Positions 34,007 through 45,479 of a stretch of 64,000 nucleotides of DNA are shown here, piece by piece. Both the position numbers and the translations under genes were made by a program. The stretch's first letter is position 1. The number at the start of each line of letters is the position of its first letter. Under the pieces are notes generated by a model that was not told where the DNA came from, did no database searches, and saw only the letters and a program-made list of their open reading frames with translations. Source of the DNA: Pleurodeles waltl (lineage: Eukaryota > Chordata > Amphibia > Caudata > Salamandridae); NCBI RefSeq assembly GCF_031143425.1, contig NC_090451.1, positions 663,428,575-663,492,574 of the forward strand. The letters are read 5' to 3'.

Positions 34007-36073
34007 GACTAAACCAACAACATTTTACACTGGAAATCACGTGGTGAACACACTCCAAGTAGAACACTTTTAAATTCAAATAAAAGGTTGTTTATCTTAC
34101 TCTATAATGCTTAATTTACTCAGTATACTCAAGTCAAGCAGAGTTCTTCTTTATTCAAAGGTTTTTTTCATCAACTTGCTTTGTGTTTATATGAAGCACA
34201 CTCCTTCCACCTGCCTTCTTCGAAGCTCCATCCTTGTATCTTAATGGAGTATCTATATTTTTAAAATGGTTGCAATGGCGCACGTCTCTGGAGAAGCAGT
34301 ACAGCAATGAAGCAGAGCACTTAAAATGACCTGTTTTGGGATGGGAATGACCCCTGAATGTTAAAGGGCATGTACTCTTTGCCACGAGAGCACGATTGCA
34401 TGTGACAACTGTATCTTGTCTTTTTGTTTGGCCTTATAACTACACAAATCTAGAGTCTATATAGAAGCCTAGACCTTTTCATGGCAATGCAAGGTCCTAA
34501 ACCTGTTTTATTACCTGACCTGAAGGAGGACATCAAGTTTGTCCCCATAGATGGCATAGGACTACCATAAATGTCCAAGGTTAATCGCATAAAGCGGTTG
34601 TGATTTATTAGTTATGACCAGATCTTTTTCTGTGTCAGAGTTGAGAGCAGTCTACTAATCCCACTTGTGAAAAGTTCAGCCTTAGTGGGACTGAGACACT
34701 TGCACCAACATTCCATGTACATGTTGAGTCTGTATATGTGCATCAGATGTGTAGTGCCCGTGTTGTAGCAGGACTCTCTGTGTTGTATCATACACAGACC
34801 AGTGAGATCCAATGGTTTAGCATGTTACAATATGGATGGCAGTTACTTCTTCACCCAGACAGTGGACATGTATTGACTGGAGGGCAGAGACCAAGACACA
34901 AGATTGGGAGGCTGGAGACAGGACATCCCTTAAAATTCAATGAGGTCCTTGTTAACAGAAGACTGCTGATTAGTTCATCTTGAGGACTGCCATTTGGAAA
35001 ATGATAGGGGTGAGACATCAGATTTTGTTGTTCATGACCAGGAGGTTTCTAGGCAAGGCCTGCCGTTTTATGTATCCCTGATTACTTCTTCAGGAAAACT
35101 AATGATAGCCTGGTGGTGACACCTCACAATTCATTTTGTTCGAATGGGGATAATCCTGTTTGGAGCCAGCATTATTGCCACCTGAGGTAAGCGCCATTAC
35201 CATGCACCAAGGCTATCTGAGATACAGCCAAAATGGCATTTGAAAGAGAATAATCCAAATTGGTTCAGAAGCCTTAAAGAGTGAATCTATATCCCTTCTC
35301 TGGAAAATCAATATAACTATGAACTCAAAGGATTGCAGTGTGACCAGAGCGGATGTCTGTTTGAGTTGAGGGGACATCACCTGATGTCAGTACTTCCTGC
35401 TGGAGGAGCTGAGGGCCAGTCTAGCAATTAGAAGCCTGCCCACCTGCTATGGAAGGTAAGGAGTCGTCCTGGTCATGCAGGGGTGGAGACTGTCCAAGTG
35501 GAGAAACCCAGCATGTTTCTGGTGCCAGCTGACTATTCATAGAGGTGAAGCTAAGAGTGGCCCATGTTGTGTGGGGTCTCACAGCCTCTCCAAGCAGATG
35601 TTTCGTGAACTGCACCAAACCATTCAAGAACAAATTTGTGTTTTCCAGGTCCCTGCTATGTGTCTGGAAGATATGGTGCAGCTGGAACCGGACACTGGAA
35701 CAGTCACTGTTGATGACGCAGAAGCCTTAATCAGGCCCAGATAACACAACTTCCAAAGACAACCACCTGCTGAAGACCGAGCCAGGAGGCTGCAACTGCT
35801 ACGATCAAGCACCTGTCTGCAAACAGTCTGTGAGGCCTTAACTGCAGAAGACTAGGGCTCCTGCACATATCCCTGCTCAGTGGCTGTTCCCCGGGGAAGT
35901 ATGCCACCAAGGCTCCACACCACTGAAGCTCCTTCTGTAGATACAGGTTTGCGGAGCGTGACCAAAGCCACTGCTCCACCAAACTGGTAAAGCAGAGCAG
36001 ACCTGTGAAGAGAGTAAGGGACCAAGTGTGCAGAGAAACTTGCTGAGTGATCAATAGATGTTTTGCTCGTATG
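34007..36073. other. Unassigned stretch, probably repeat-derived at its right end
   Basis: No host exon could be supported. The 89-codon plus frame 35475-35744 contains a plausible acceptor-like TTGTGTTTTCCAG at about 35649, but no donor partner or known domain. Sequence from about 35760 onward resembles abundant newt repeat text and runs into the tandem duplication at 36074. Confidence 0.4.
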
Positions 36074-36400
36074 AGCCACTGAACGTATCTACACAGTAGC
36101 TAGCAGGGTAATTCCAAGTGAACTGCACGGGCACTTGATTAACGCATCTGCCAAAAAGACATACCGAAGACCATAAATCTTAGTACCAGCTTGACATGGC
36201 CAGTACATTCACTTTGCCTGGAAGTCTCAGGTAAAGACCACTGAACTCATCTACACATTAGCTAGTGGAGTAATTCAAAGTGAACTGCACTGGCGCTTGA
36301 CGAATTCCTTTGCCAAAAAGACATACCAAGGACCAAAAATATAAAAACCAGCTTGACATTGCCAGTACATTCACTTTGCCTGAAGTCTTAGTATCTTTTT
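36074..36400 (+). repeat. Two-copy tandem duplication, period about 163
   Basis: The unit beginning CCACTGAACGTATCTACACAG at 36075 recurs at 36238 with about 85% identity, including AAAAAGACATACC and GCCAGTACATTCACTTTGCC. The second copy ends near 36400. Confidence 0.85.
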
Positions 36401-37585
36401 AAACTGGAAGTGCTCACCCACTACGAACCAAGAATTGACAAAATGAATAGGTTTGACTTGAACGTGATAATACATGCAAAGGTACGCAATGGTATGCAAT
36501 TACCAAGCCTTAGCATATTATAGACAGACCCTCCTGATGCTTATGATCACTGGGAGGAAAGGGGGCAGTGATTGTCTATGACACGTGCACATATTTTACT
36601 TTCCTTGCTTTTGAAAGATTTTAATATATTTGGAGTTTGTGAACAATCATGAAACATACTGCATTCACCCATGTGGACTGAACAGTTGTGCTTTGGCTTC
36701 TGTCTCAAAAACAGGCAGATGAACATTCACCAAACCAGAAAAACATTTACATTTGCAGACAACTCAGTGGAGTTCAGCTTTGGTTCTCCACAGGCTATTC
36801 GCTTTGCATGCCCATCTGCTTTGCCCTGGGCTACTGGCCTGGATAGGACTGATTGTGGCTGCCCTGGAGGGTTTGTGCTACTCAGCCCATGGGCCGAGAT
36901 GGCGGACAAGTATGGAAGGAGGCATTTGGTAGTGCACATAATCAGAAATACCATATGGATCAAAGACAGAAGTCTGACATTCAATCTCTTCCTATTTCTG
37001 GCATACAAGGACAATGCAGTTTCCTTGTAACAAAGTGTGTGGTTAGGTTTATATCCATTTTCTTTAGGCTACAAGATTACGCTAGGCTCTCTGAACTTTG
37101 ACTCAGGATATGTTTAGTTATTGATTCTATCAAGAATTATCCATACTGCCAAGAAGTTTTTTTTCTGTCATATGTGGCCTTTTTCCTCCTAACTGGGACT
37201 TCACTAAGGGAACACATGACGTATTTTACTTGTATGTTAAGGGCATGGAGTTACCATGACTACTGTAAAGAGTTGCTCTTTCTTTAGGTAAAAGCAAGGA
37301 AAACAGAAAAAAGTCACTGTTTAATCCTTGACAAAATAAACACACAAAAATGCTGCTAGGCCATTCAAGTTTCATGATCTTTCATAGAGCGTGAATAGTT
37401 TTGAGACAGTCCCACACTTATAGCTTCTGTACTGTGAGACCATCTTCAAATGTGGCATGCTGACACTTAATTTTTAATACCATCCCCCAATCAAATGGGA
37501 GAATAGTTATTAAGCCAGCAACATTTGGATTTCCAATGAACTGAATAGTCATTCTTAAATAAGCAAGCAGAATAGCACCTCTGCA

Positions 37586-37622
<37 letters not shown>
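37586..37622. repeat. (TA)n microsatellite
   Basis: About 18 TA units with one interruption at the left edge. Confidence 0.95.
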
Positions 37623-37626
<4 letters not shown>

Positions 37627-38189
37627 AAAAACTGATAAGAGACACAATGCAATCAGCTTTATCCATTTATTTGATGTGTTTGGCCACTAAAGGTCTGTAA
37701 AGGGTGCACAGCCAAGCAAAAGTATCAAATTAATGTTTGATTACACAGATAAAACGTTTACACACTCCCATTGAAGACTGACATTCCCGAGTTTTCAGCA
37801 CCCCTTTTAACAGCTTTATTCAACATACATTGAAACCATTAGAAGGCGTTTAAATTGTGGCAGAAGGGCACACAGTCAGGACAAAGGTGCTCGAAGTAAG
37901 GGAGAAAACTATTAAACTCCAACAGAGTCCTTAATGAATTAACCATTTATCCTGACACAGGACAACTTTTTAGCACACTACTTTTCCCAAAAGTTGTAAG
38001 CCTTCTTTAACCATGATAGAGGTCTTTGGCAGAATTAATTTCCAAAAATAATAATTGACAGGCCATAGAAATATAGTTCTTTGGCAGGCTACTTCATCTA
38101 GATTTCCATCAAACTAGCAAGGGACACACATTAAGTCAAGAAGGCCCGGGATATTTATGTTTCATTCTAGTTTAAGAGTACGGATCTTT

Positions 38190-39270
38190 TTACTCCTGGT
38201 GGCGACATGGCCTATCAGACTGCATGTTCGTTCTGACAGCATGAGGGTGGTTATCCCCCAACTTTGTGCCTGCCTCCCTCCACTTTTCTGACACTGTTTT
38301 TTCTGGTTTTAGGACTCTGCGCACTTTACCACAGTTAACCAGTGCTAAAGTGCATATGCTCTCTCCCTACAAACATGGTAACATTGCTTCATACCCAACC
38401 GGCATACTTGATTTACTTGCAAGTCCTAGTAAAGTGCACTGCATGAGTCCAGGGCCTGTAAATTGAATGCTTCTAGTGGGCCTGCAGCACTTGTTGTGCC
38501 ACCCACATAAGTAGCCCCTTTACCATGTCTCAGGTCTGCCATTGCAAGGCCTGTGTGTGCAGTTTCACTGCCACTTCGACTTGGCATCTAAAAGTACTTG
38601 CCAAGCCCTAAACTCCCCTTTTTCTACATATAAGTCACCCCTTAAGTAGGCCCTAGGTAACCCATAGGGCAGGGTGGTATGTAGTTAAAAGGCAGGACAT
38701 GTCATGTGTGGTTTATATGTCCTGGTAATGGAAAACTCATAAATTGGGTTTCCACTATTGTGAGGCCTGCTCTTTTCATGGGATAGTATTAGGGCTACCC
38801 TCATATACTGTTTGAGTGGTAGATTCTGATCAGAAAGGGATAGCCAGGTCATATTTAGTATGGCCAGAACGGTAATACAAAATCCTGCTTATTGGTGAAG
38901 TTGGACTTTATATTACTATTTTACAAATGCCACTTTTAGAAAGTGAGCATTTCTCTGCACTTAAAATCCATCTATGCCTTACAACCTGTCTCCAATCCAT
39001 GTCAGGCTCGGCTGGTTGACAGCTCCCTTGTGCTTTCCACCCAGACAACCACAAATACAGGACATATCTGCATTCATCTGCATACTGAGTGGGTCTTCCT
39101 GCGCTTGAAGGGTGGAGGGCTTGACACTTAAATTTCAAAGGCTAGTGGCCTGCCCTCACACAATGGACTGCCAAACTCCGTACTGGGACCCTGGCAGACA
39201 AACCTGTACTGAAAGGAGACCTTGTGCACTTCAAAACCAGTCTCTGAAGGGTCCCCTTAGACCTAGGATC
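38190..39270 (+). mobile_element. LTR-like repeat fragment (family D)
   Basis: I recognise text such as CTGCGCACTTTACCACAG (38318) and GGCCCTAGGTAACCCATAGG (38651) as an abundant newt non-coding repeat, probably a long LTR (memory only). No termini or target duplication were located. No coding potential. Confidence 0.4.
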
Positions 39271-39329
39271 CCCAATCCAGAGCAGGCCCGGGAGTCCATA
39301 CTGGAGAGTATTCCTAAAGTCTCCAGGAA

Positions 39330-40122
39330 TTAAATATTTAAACTAATCAGCTATTACATAGTGTATAGAGCCTATCTCACTCCAAAAAAGATTAATAAAT
39401 CCATGGTGCAAGAGAACGACTGCCCCAGATGTAGAGAGGTGGAAGCTATGTTTCCCCACATGGTATGGGCATGCCCACAATTGACAACCTATTGGTCAGA
39501 AGTCACACGACTACTAACAACACTAATGGATAAGACTGTCCCTGTAACGCCATCCCACTGCCTACTACACTGGTTCCCTCACACATCTAAAACCAAAGTG
39601 ACCAGTAAATTCCAGGAATTATGACTGATAATAGCCACAGGGAAGCGAAGAGAGGCATTGGCCAGATAGAGATGGCCGAGGCATTGGGGGGGGAATCTTT
39701 GAAAGTATGAAGAGTCCCCAACCTCAGTCACAGGAGACCACACCTGCGGATTCTCCTAGATGAATGGCCTTAATAAGACCTAACACATGCTACCATTACT
39801 GGCACGGGGTCTGACCCGATCTGGTATGGTAATGTATATGCCATCACTCGGGTTAGCGAGAAGCTTTATTGATAATGGGGACTCCTTTGCCATGACCCAC
39901 TAAGCTCAACAAGAACTACTACACCGGCTCGAGGGGATGTGGTGGGGAAGGCTTTGGGGATTAGGATATAGGGAACATGACACAATCTGTCTAATGTAGC
40001 AGATCTTTGATCCTGTTGCCATTACGTAACCTCTTCTCATGTCGAGCTGAGCCATGTAATTTGGTTTTGGCTGTGATGTTATCAATCAATAATCAATAAA
40101 ATCTGTTTGGGAAAAAAAAATA
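39330..40122 (+). pseudogene. L1-type LINE 3' end, 5'-truncated, with poly(A)
   Basis: The frame at 39330-39625 encodes the ORF2 C-terminus: a YRAYLTPKKINKSM block, the Cys/His motif CPRCREVEAMFPHMVWACPQ and a WSEVTRLLT tail. This C-x2-C..H..C signature is typical of L1 ORF2. About 490 bases of 3' UTR follow, ending AATCAATAAAATCTG and an A-run at 40114-40122. It opens without the upstream RT, so it is a standard 5'-truncated insertion. The orientation is opposite to the L1 at 5440-7975. Confidence 0.78.
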
Positions 40123-40136
40123 CCTTGGAAGTGGTT

Positions 40137-40266
40137 TTGAGACCCATGGAGATTATAGTGTTTATTATAAACGTTCCTGATGTTTTCATTGGCTGCTGTT
40201 TTTTGAGTAGTAAAGAAGGAGCAACCATAATCTGAGACTCTGGTCCTGACAGAATTGGCAAATTTT
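40137..40266 (-). mobile_element. Lone DIRS terminal repeat fragment
   Basis: It contains TTTTCATTGGCTGCTGTTTTT, GAGTAGTAAAGAAGGAG and CTCTGGTCCTGACAGAATT in the order seen at the right ends of the other DIRS copies (compare 15470-15546). It begins about 15 bases after the L1 poly(A). No other part of a DIRS element adjoins it. Confidence 0.65.
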
Positions 40267-42129
40267 GAAGCAAAAAACCTACAGAATTTGTAATCCAAAA
40301 CGCCCACATTTGTTGGCGGCAGAAATAGGTCTGTCACAAAAACACCACTCGGCCTGTGAGCTGTCTTTCCCTGATGCTCTGCTCAGTCCCAGTCAGTGAC
40401 CTGCCGGTCTCCAGTCCGGTAAGAGTACAGTCTTCACCAGCTTTCAGGAAGTGTACAGGCCATCAGTGGGTGCAAGGAGGGGTCACAAGAGACAAAGGGG
40501 GAAGAGGGGCACAGAACGTCATGGGTTGGGAGAGGTGGAGAGTCAGATGAGCCACAGACGCAGGGAAGCTGGGCAGTGAGGGGCAGAGGAGACATGGGGG
40601 ACTCACAGGAGGCGAAAGGCAAAGGAGGGTGTTGGGTGTTAATGGCACTTGGATGTAGGGATGGAGAGTCACCCTATGCATTTTTAAGATGTGTTACAAG
40701 GCAAGTGAGAGGAAGTTAACACACTGCCACTTACCCTTGTTTTATCGGTCCAGCAGCAATGCACATCCATTGAAAGGTGGGCAAGTCTTTTTTTTTTTTT
40801 TTTAACTAATAAAAGTAAAAATTTTGCTATCACTTTGGTAAAACAAATACATGCCAGAATTTTATAAAAGTGCATATTGTTCAATTGTTTTATATATTTG
40901 GTTTATAAATCCAAACTCCTTGGGAGTCTAACAAAAAAGTACTTCTGACAGATTTAATTATTAAGCTTTCACAAACATTATAAGATATAAGGGTTACATT
41001 TAAGGACATAGACCATCTAGTCTTCTGAGCCTTTTCTTGTGCCTCTTCCTACTTTCACCAACCGTACCTCCATTCCTAAATATGTAGTTACAAATTCCTG
41101 CTGATCTAATCTTCACTTTAATTCCTACAATAACCCCCTTCTCCTGCTCTTCATATCTGGGTCTCTTCTCTTTGCACTCCTCTACTCGCTCTCCTATTTT
41201 TTTTCCTTAGCTGCATCGCTTTCCACACCTCTAAGAATCCCCTTTCTTCTGCTCACCATGCTCACTTCCACCAGTCTCCCGGTTGACCCACTGGTTAAGG
41301 TTTTACAACTTGCTATAAACATGATTTGATTAGATGTGTTTCCACCTTACAAACCCTACCGCATTCTCGTTACAACTCCTCTGGTTATCCCGATTAGGGT
41401 GTAGAAAGAAGTGCCTAAATCAGGATTACAATTTGTGCTGTAATGCCACATTTCTTCCCCCCACTCAGAATCAGTATTCATCGGCTGTGCAATAACCTCA
41501 CAAAATGGCTGCCATCTCAGACTGAGGTCCAAAAACCCTGCCATTCAGACCACTTTCTGTTTGGATCAGTGCCTACATAATTTTTTTTTAAGTTTCATAA
41601 CTTGGCCAGGATTAATACATTCCAAAGAGCTTTCAAAATCCACAAGACATAAGAATCCCTTTTCTTTCTATCAAGCAGGGCCCCACAATATTAAAGATCG
41701 CAAACCAGTCTACCCCCTGAAAGCCACGTCTTTGTAAAACAACAGGGCCCAAAATGTGTGGCACAGTAATACTCTTTAGCGCCCACTCCTGCTGGGACTG
41801 TATCCAGGAAGGTGGGAAGGCTCGGTAAACATCTTGACATAAATGAAGCGGCTACAGACAAGCAGAAAAACATTAAGACATAAAGCAGGTGCTCAGGAAA
41901 GGATCCAGATGTCCTGAATCGCAGAACTGAATTAAACAAGGAGACAAAAAAAAAAAAACACGAAATATGTCTCAAATTAAAGACTGTACAAAAAAGGAAA
42001 AAGCAACAAATATATCAGTAACAGAATCCATCCACTGCAAGTGTGGTTTTCTTCTAGGTTATATATTTATATACACAAAAATGTATATATACACACACTC
42101 ATACATGAAGTATTACGAGGTGTTCAGTT

Positions 42130-42367
42130 AATTACAAAACTCATATATGACTTTAATATAAGTGCAGAGAGCTCCAGATTTTTACAATGCTGTGCTTTCT
42201 GCTGTAGAAACCACAACCTCCCTCTATCCTCAAATGCCCATCCACATAATTCTTTTCAGATTCAGGACTCTAATCCTCCCCCTTTTGCCCAGCTCATCAG
42301 CATCACTGTTTCAGTCGACTTCCTCCGGTGCCTCCCAAAGCGACCTCTCCTATGCAAAAGTAACAGG
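42130..42367 (-). terminator. 3' UTR with probable poly(A) signal
   Basis: Following the TGA at 42370-42368 on the minus strand, an ATTAAA signal lies at 42152-42147. A GU-rich stretch (TGAGTGTGTGTATATATAC) follows about 50 bases further on, near 42100. This spacing fits vertebrate cleavage and polyadenylation, giving a 3' UTR of roughly 240 bases. Further ATTAAA occurrences downstream leave room for a longer form. Confidence 0.5.
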
Positions 42368-42445
42368 TCAGCTTGTGTTAGTGGTGGTGAAGCTCAGCTC
42401 CTTTCGGTGCCTGGAGAGCTCTTCAATGTTCTCCATCCAGGAGCA
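42368..42445 (-). CDS. Terminal coding exon (exon 3) of a small unidentified gene
   Basis: On the minus strand a strong acceptor (TTTTCCTCTCTCACTTATC.. then CTTGTGCAG) ends at 42446. The exon opens in phase 0 and encodes 25 residues including SWMENIEELSRHRKELSF, ending TTTNTS and TGA at 42368. The sequence is polar and helical, continuing the coiled-coil character of exon 2. Exon 2 ends in phase 0, so the join is in frame. The stop is followed by a plausible poly(A) signal. I do not recognise the protein. The evidence is ab initio: splice consensus, phase and composition. Confidence 0.66.
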   Translation of the reverse strand, partial: CSWMENIEELSRHRKELSFTTTNTS

Positions 42446-42759
42446 CTGCACAAGAAGAGAGATAAGTGAGAGAGGAAAAGCTCCTGGAGGCTAACAGTCA
42501 ATATCACAAAATGACTAACTTTCATCTAGGTACCCCATGTGTGTCCCAATACGAGCAGCCTGTGTCATATTACATATTTTTCAGTGATTGACATACATTT
42601 CCGGGACTGCAATTTAACACTTAATGTAGATAGGACAAGCATGACCACAGCTAAATTCTCTTCAGATCTCAAACTTGGGGATCCAGTTAAAATTCCAATC
42701 CCTGTCAAATTCAGCAGATTATCAAGCCCTCCGTTTATCACAGAATAGGCCAAGCCTCC

Positions 42760-43720
42760 TTGTCTTGTCTCTCCTTCCCAGACACTATGCCTATCCTTCT
42801 CTCAAGGTCTTCTCAGTGTCTCTCTATTCCACGGAACATGCACAATCTATCTTTCATTCCATTCCAGACTATACCTATCCATCGCACCCTGTCTTCTCGC
42901 TCTCTCTCTCTATTTCACAGACTCTGCAAATCCTTCTTGCCCTGTCTTTCCATTCAACAGACCTTTGCTGATCTTTTTTTGCTGTCTCTCCATTCCAAAG
43001 ACTATGACTTCCTGCCACTCAATTCACTCAGATTCCTCTTATCTCGTAAAACGTTCTGGCACCACCTGCCCCTCTACCAATAACAGGCCGTTTCATATCT
43101 CATTGGCCCTCTTTCCTCACTTTGACCCTCTACGAGGGACAGGCTAGCCCATCTTTTCTCACTATTCCTCTCTACATCACAGGCTCAGCCTCACGTCCCC
43201 TCAGTTCTCTTTTATCACTTCCCATCTTTGTCAGGAACTCAGGCTCGCTACCACTCATAAGTATATCCTCAACCCATTTTTATCAGTCTGTAGACCCACC
43301 GAAGCCCAGCTTCTTCCCTCTCCACATCATAGGCTCAGTCCTACCGCTCCTCGATGTTCTTGCCTTACTCTGGAACACCAGGCGTCACATGCTCGTTCTC
43401 ATTTCCCCTTGGTTCATCATTCTACTCATCACAAGCTCATTTTCACCTTTCCTCAGTTTGTCATCTTACCACGGGCTCAGTCTTACCTCTACTCTGTATT
43501 CTTACATCCCTTTGCCCCTCTGTGTGTCACAAGCTCACTCGCACTCCTCAGTTTGTCACACTACATGTCGGAAGCTCATTCTTGCCTCTCCTCAGTTTGT
43601 CACTTTACTCACCACTGAATCAGTCTCTACCCTGCCCCTGTGCTCGTTGCAGACTCTCTCTCTCTCCTTCTCAGACTCTCCTTTACTTTTTCAGAGGATT
43701 CTGGCCTCTCCTAAACTCAT
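42760..43720 (+). repeat. Pyrimidine-rich degenerate minisatellite (intron 2)
   Basis: Imperfect units of roughly 55-65 bases run through this block. In the left part they resemble CATTCCACAGACTATGCC plus a CT-rich half. In the right part they resemble TCACAAGCTCATTCTTGCC plus CTCCTCAGTTTGTCA. The lack of stops in one plus frame yields a 231-codon frame (43122-43817) that is not a gene. Confidence 0.65.
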
Positions 43721-44609
43721 TTCAATACAAAAGACAATTGAAAATTTCAGATTTACCCTTAACACATACTTAAAACAAAGAACAATTACACCAAAATCCT
43801 CTGTGTTAAGCTCCTGAGTGACTACTGGTTTGATAGTTACATATTTTCTTTATGAGGACCTATGTCTTCATACTTTTCCTAATCCTTTATTAAAAAGTGA
43901 GGGAAAACCAAATTCAGTGAAGTCAGAGTTTCATAGAACACAACCCTGGTAAAATGAAATTATGCTAGACTAGAAAACTTACACTTAAGGTAAACAAATA
44001 CCATTCACACATCATCTGTCCATCAATTTGTTAGTCTGAAGTATATAATGAAGGCTTGGGAGAAACTACTTGGTCAGAAAAGAGGCAACCCGGATCCTCA
44101 CTTGACAAAATTCATTCCATTGAAACACACCCTACTCAAGTATTCGTAAAATGGAATAAGAAGAACATCTCCCAGCTGCCACCGATGAAGCAGGAAAGCT
44201 CACTTCGCTCAGATCAGCAGCTGTGGCTCAGGCAAGGATGGGAGGGGGGGGGGTGCTTGTCTACAAACCTTATTGTGCCTATCACTTTGAAGGAGGGAGG
44301 TTAATTTGGTTAGTAATAAATGACTCGATGGCCAAACTAAGCGAAGACTAATTCACAACAAGCCCAGAGAACTAGCGGGCCCAAAGGGTACTTGTCATTC
44401 ACTTTTGTACATTTCAATTGTGGTACTTTTCTGTTATTGGAGGGCTTGTGGTCATGAACGGTTAGTTTTGTTCAAGAGTTGGTGCTGAACCCCCAATTTT
44501 ACTAAAGGGCTAGAAATCAAAGGTCATAAAGAATGCTGGCATATGTGCTTGGAACTCAGGAAACTTTGATCCATCACCAGTGGGTAAAGCTCAGCTCACT
44601 TCCTTACAG

Positions 44610-45110
44610 GAAATATGGTTAGTTCTCAAATGGCTGAAATGTCAGAGTTCAAGAAAGCTTTGCTCCAAGAAGGGTAGTCAAGGCTCAGAAGGTTTTTGCT
44701 CCAATGAGAGCAGTCAGAGCTAAGGCAGCACAGCTCCAGGAACAGTAGTTATATCTCAGACAGCACTTCAACAAGCCACCCAAGAATGGTGAAACCTCAG
44801 ATATCTTTGCTCCAGGGTGAGCTGTAAGAGCCTATATAATTTTGTTCCAGGAAGGGTGGTCAAGGTTTGGATAGGTCTGTTCCAACAAAAGTGGTTGGGG
44901 AGAGTGAGAGACAGCAAATCATTTTACTCCAGAGAAAGTTTTCAAATATCTTTGAACCACGACTAGGGAACAGAGAGTAGATAGGTTTGCTCAAAGAGTG
45001 GTGCTAGTATCGCAAAGAGATAAGTAGTTGGAACACAAAAGAGTTTGTGCTATGGCAAGAGTCTACCGCTTTGACAGCTTTGCTCTAGGGCTAGAGGTGC
45101 TCACTAAAAT
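44610..45110 (+). repeat. Degenerate minisatellite, about 45-base units (intron 2)
   Basis: Repeated imperfect blocks of the form CTTTGCTCCAGGAAGGGTGG then TCAAGGCTCAGA occur about ten times. Examples lie near 44660, 44695, 44725, 44810, 44850 and 44885. It lies about 200 bases downstream, in gene direction, of exon 2's donor. Confidence 0.6.
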
Positions 45111-45315
45111 CCTTTATTTTGTTTTTAATCGATAATGCTAAGTAGTGCAAGAAAGTACTGACAAGTGGAAACCTGTGCCATCCACACTTGTACCCAATAG
45201 GGAATGCCAATGGGCCTATCGAAATGCACACACTACAATAGCTCAAAGCTGTCCTACCAACCAAACTGGTGATTCAACCTCAGTGTAAAAGAAGGTATAA
45301 AATATTACAACTGAC

Positions 45316-45425
45316 CAGAAGTTTGGTAACGCGGAGAACAGTTGACTGGTACTCTGTCACTGCCTCAATGTTGTCACTGAGCCGAGCTAGCTCTGCCACA
45401 AGCTCCTGCACTGCAGCTTCAAAGT
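45316..45425 (-). CDS. Internal coding exon (exon 2) of a small unidentified gene
   Basis: Minus strand: acceptor TTCTCTTGTTTTCTTCCAG ending at 45426, then 110 coding bases, then CTG|GTCAGT with the donor at 45315. It is open throughout and encodes FEAAVQELVAELARLSDNIE plus AVTEYQSTVLRVTKLL, with hydrophobic spacing typical of a coiled coil. It enters with two bases (AC). Joined to the final G of exon 1 they make GAC (Asp), so the frame is kept. It leaves in phase 0, matching exon 3. The CpG-bearing codons CGG and CGC in a CpG-poor region also suggest selection. The protein family is unknown to me; small coiled-coil subunits of larger complexes are one possibility. Confidence 0.7.
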
Positions 45426-45479
45426 CTGGAAGAAAACAAGAGAAACACTGAACATGCCAGATAGTTCAGGTCTTACTAC

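Noticed and set aside
35475..35744. Possible coding exon with acceptor-like TTTTCCAG and a VTVDDAEALI C-terminus
   Set aside because: The frame is open on both sides of the acceptor, no donor or family match was found, and the adjacent sequence looks like a dispersed repeat. Not strong enough to list as a gene.
36671..37030. 119-codon plus-strand frame with a MADKYGRRH segment
   Set aside because: No domain is recognised, there are no splice or promoter signals, and the opposite strand is also open for 95 codons.
43122..43817. 231-codon open frame
   Set aside because: It is produced by a pyrimidine-rich degenerate tandem array, giving Ser/Leu/Pro-rich low-complexity sequence.
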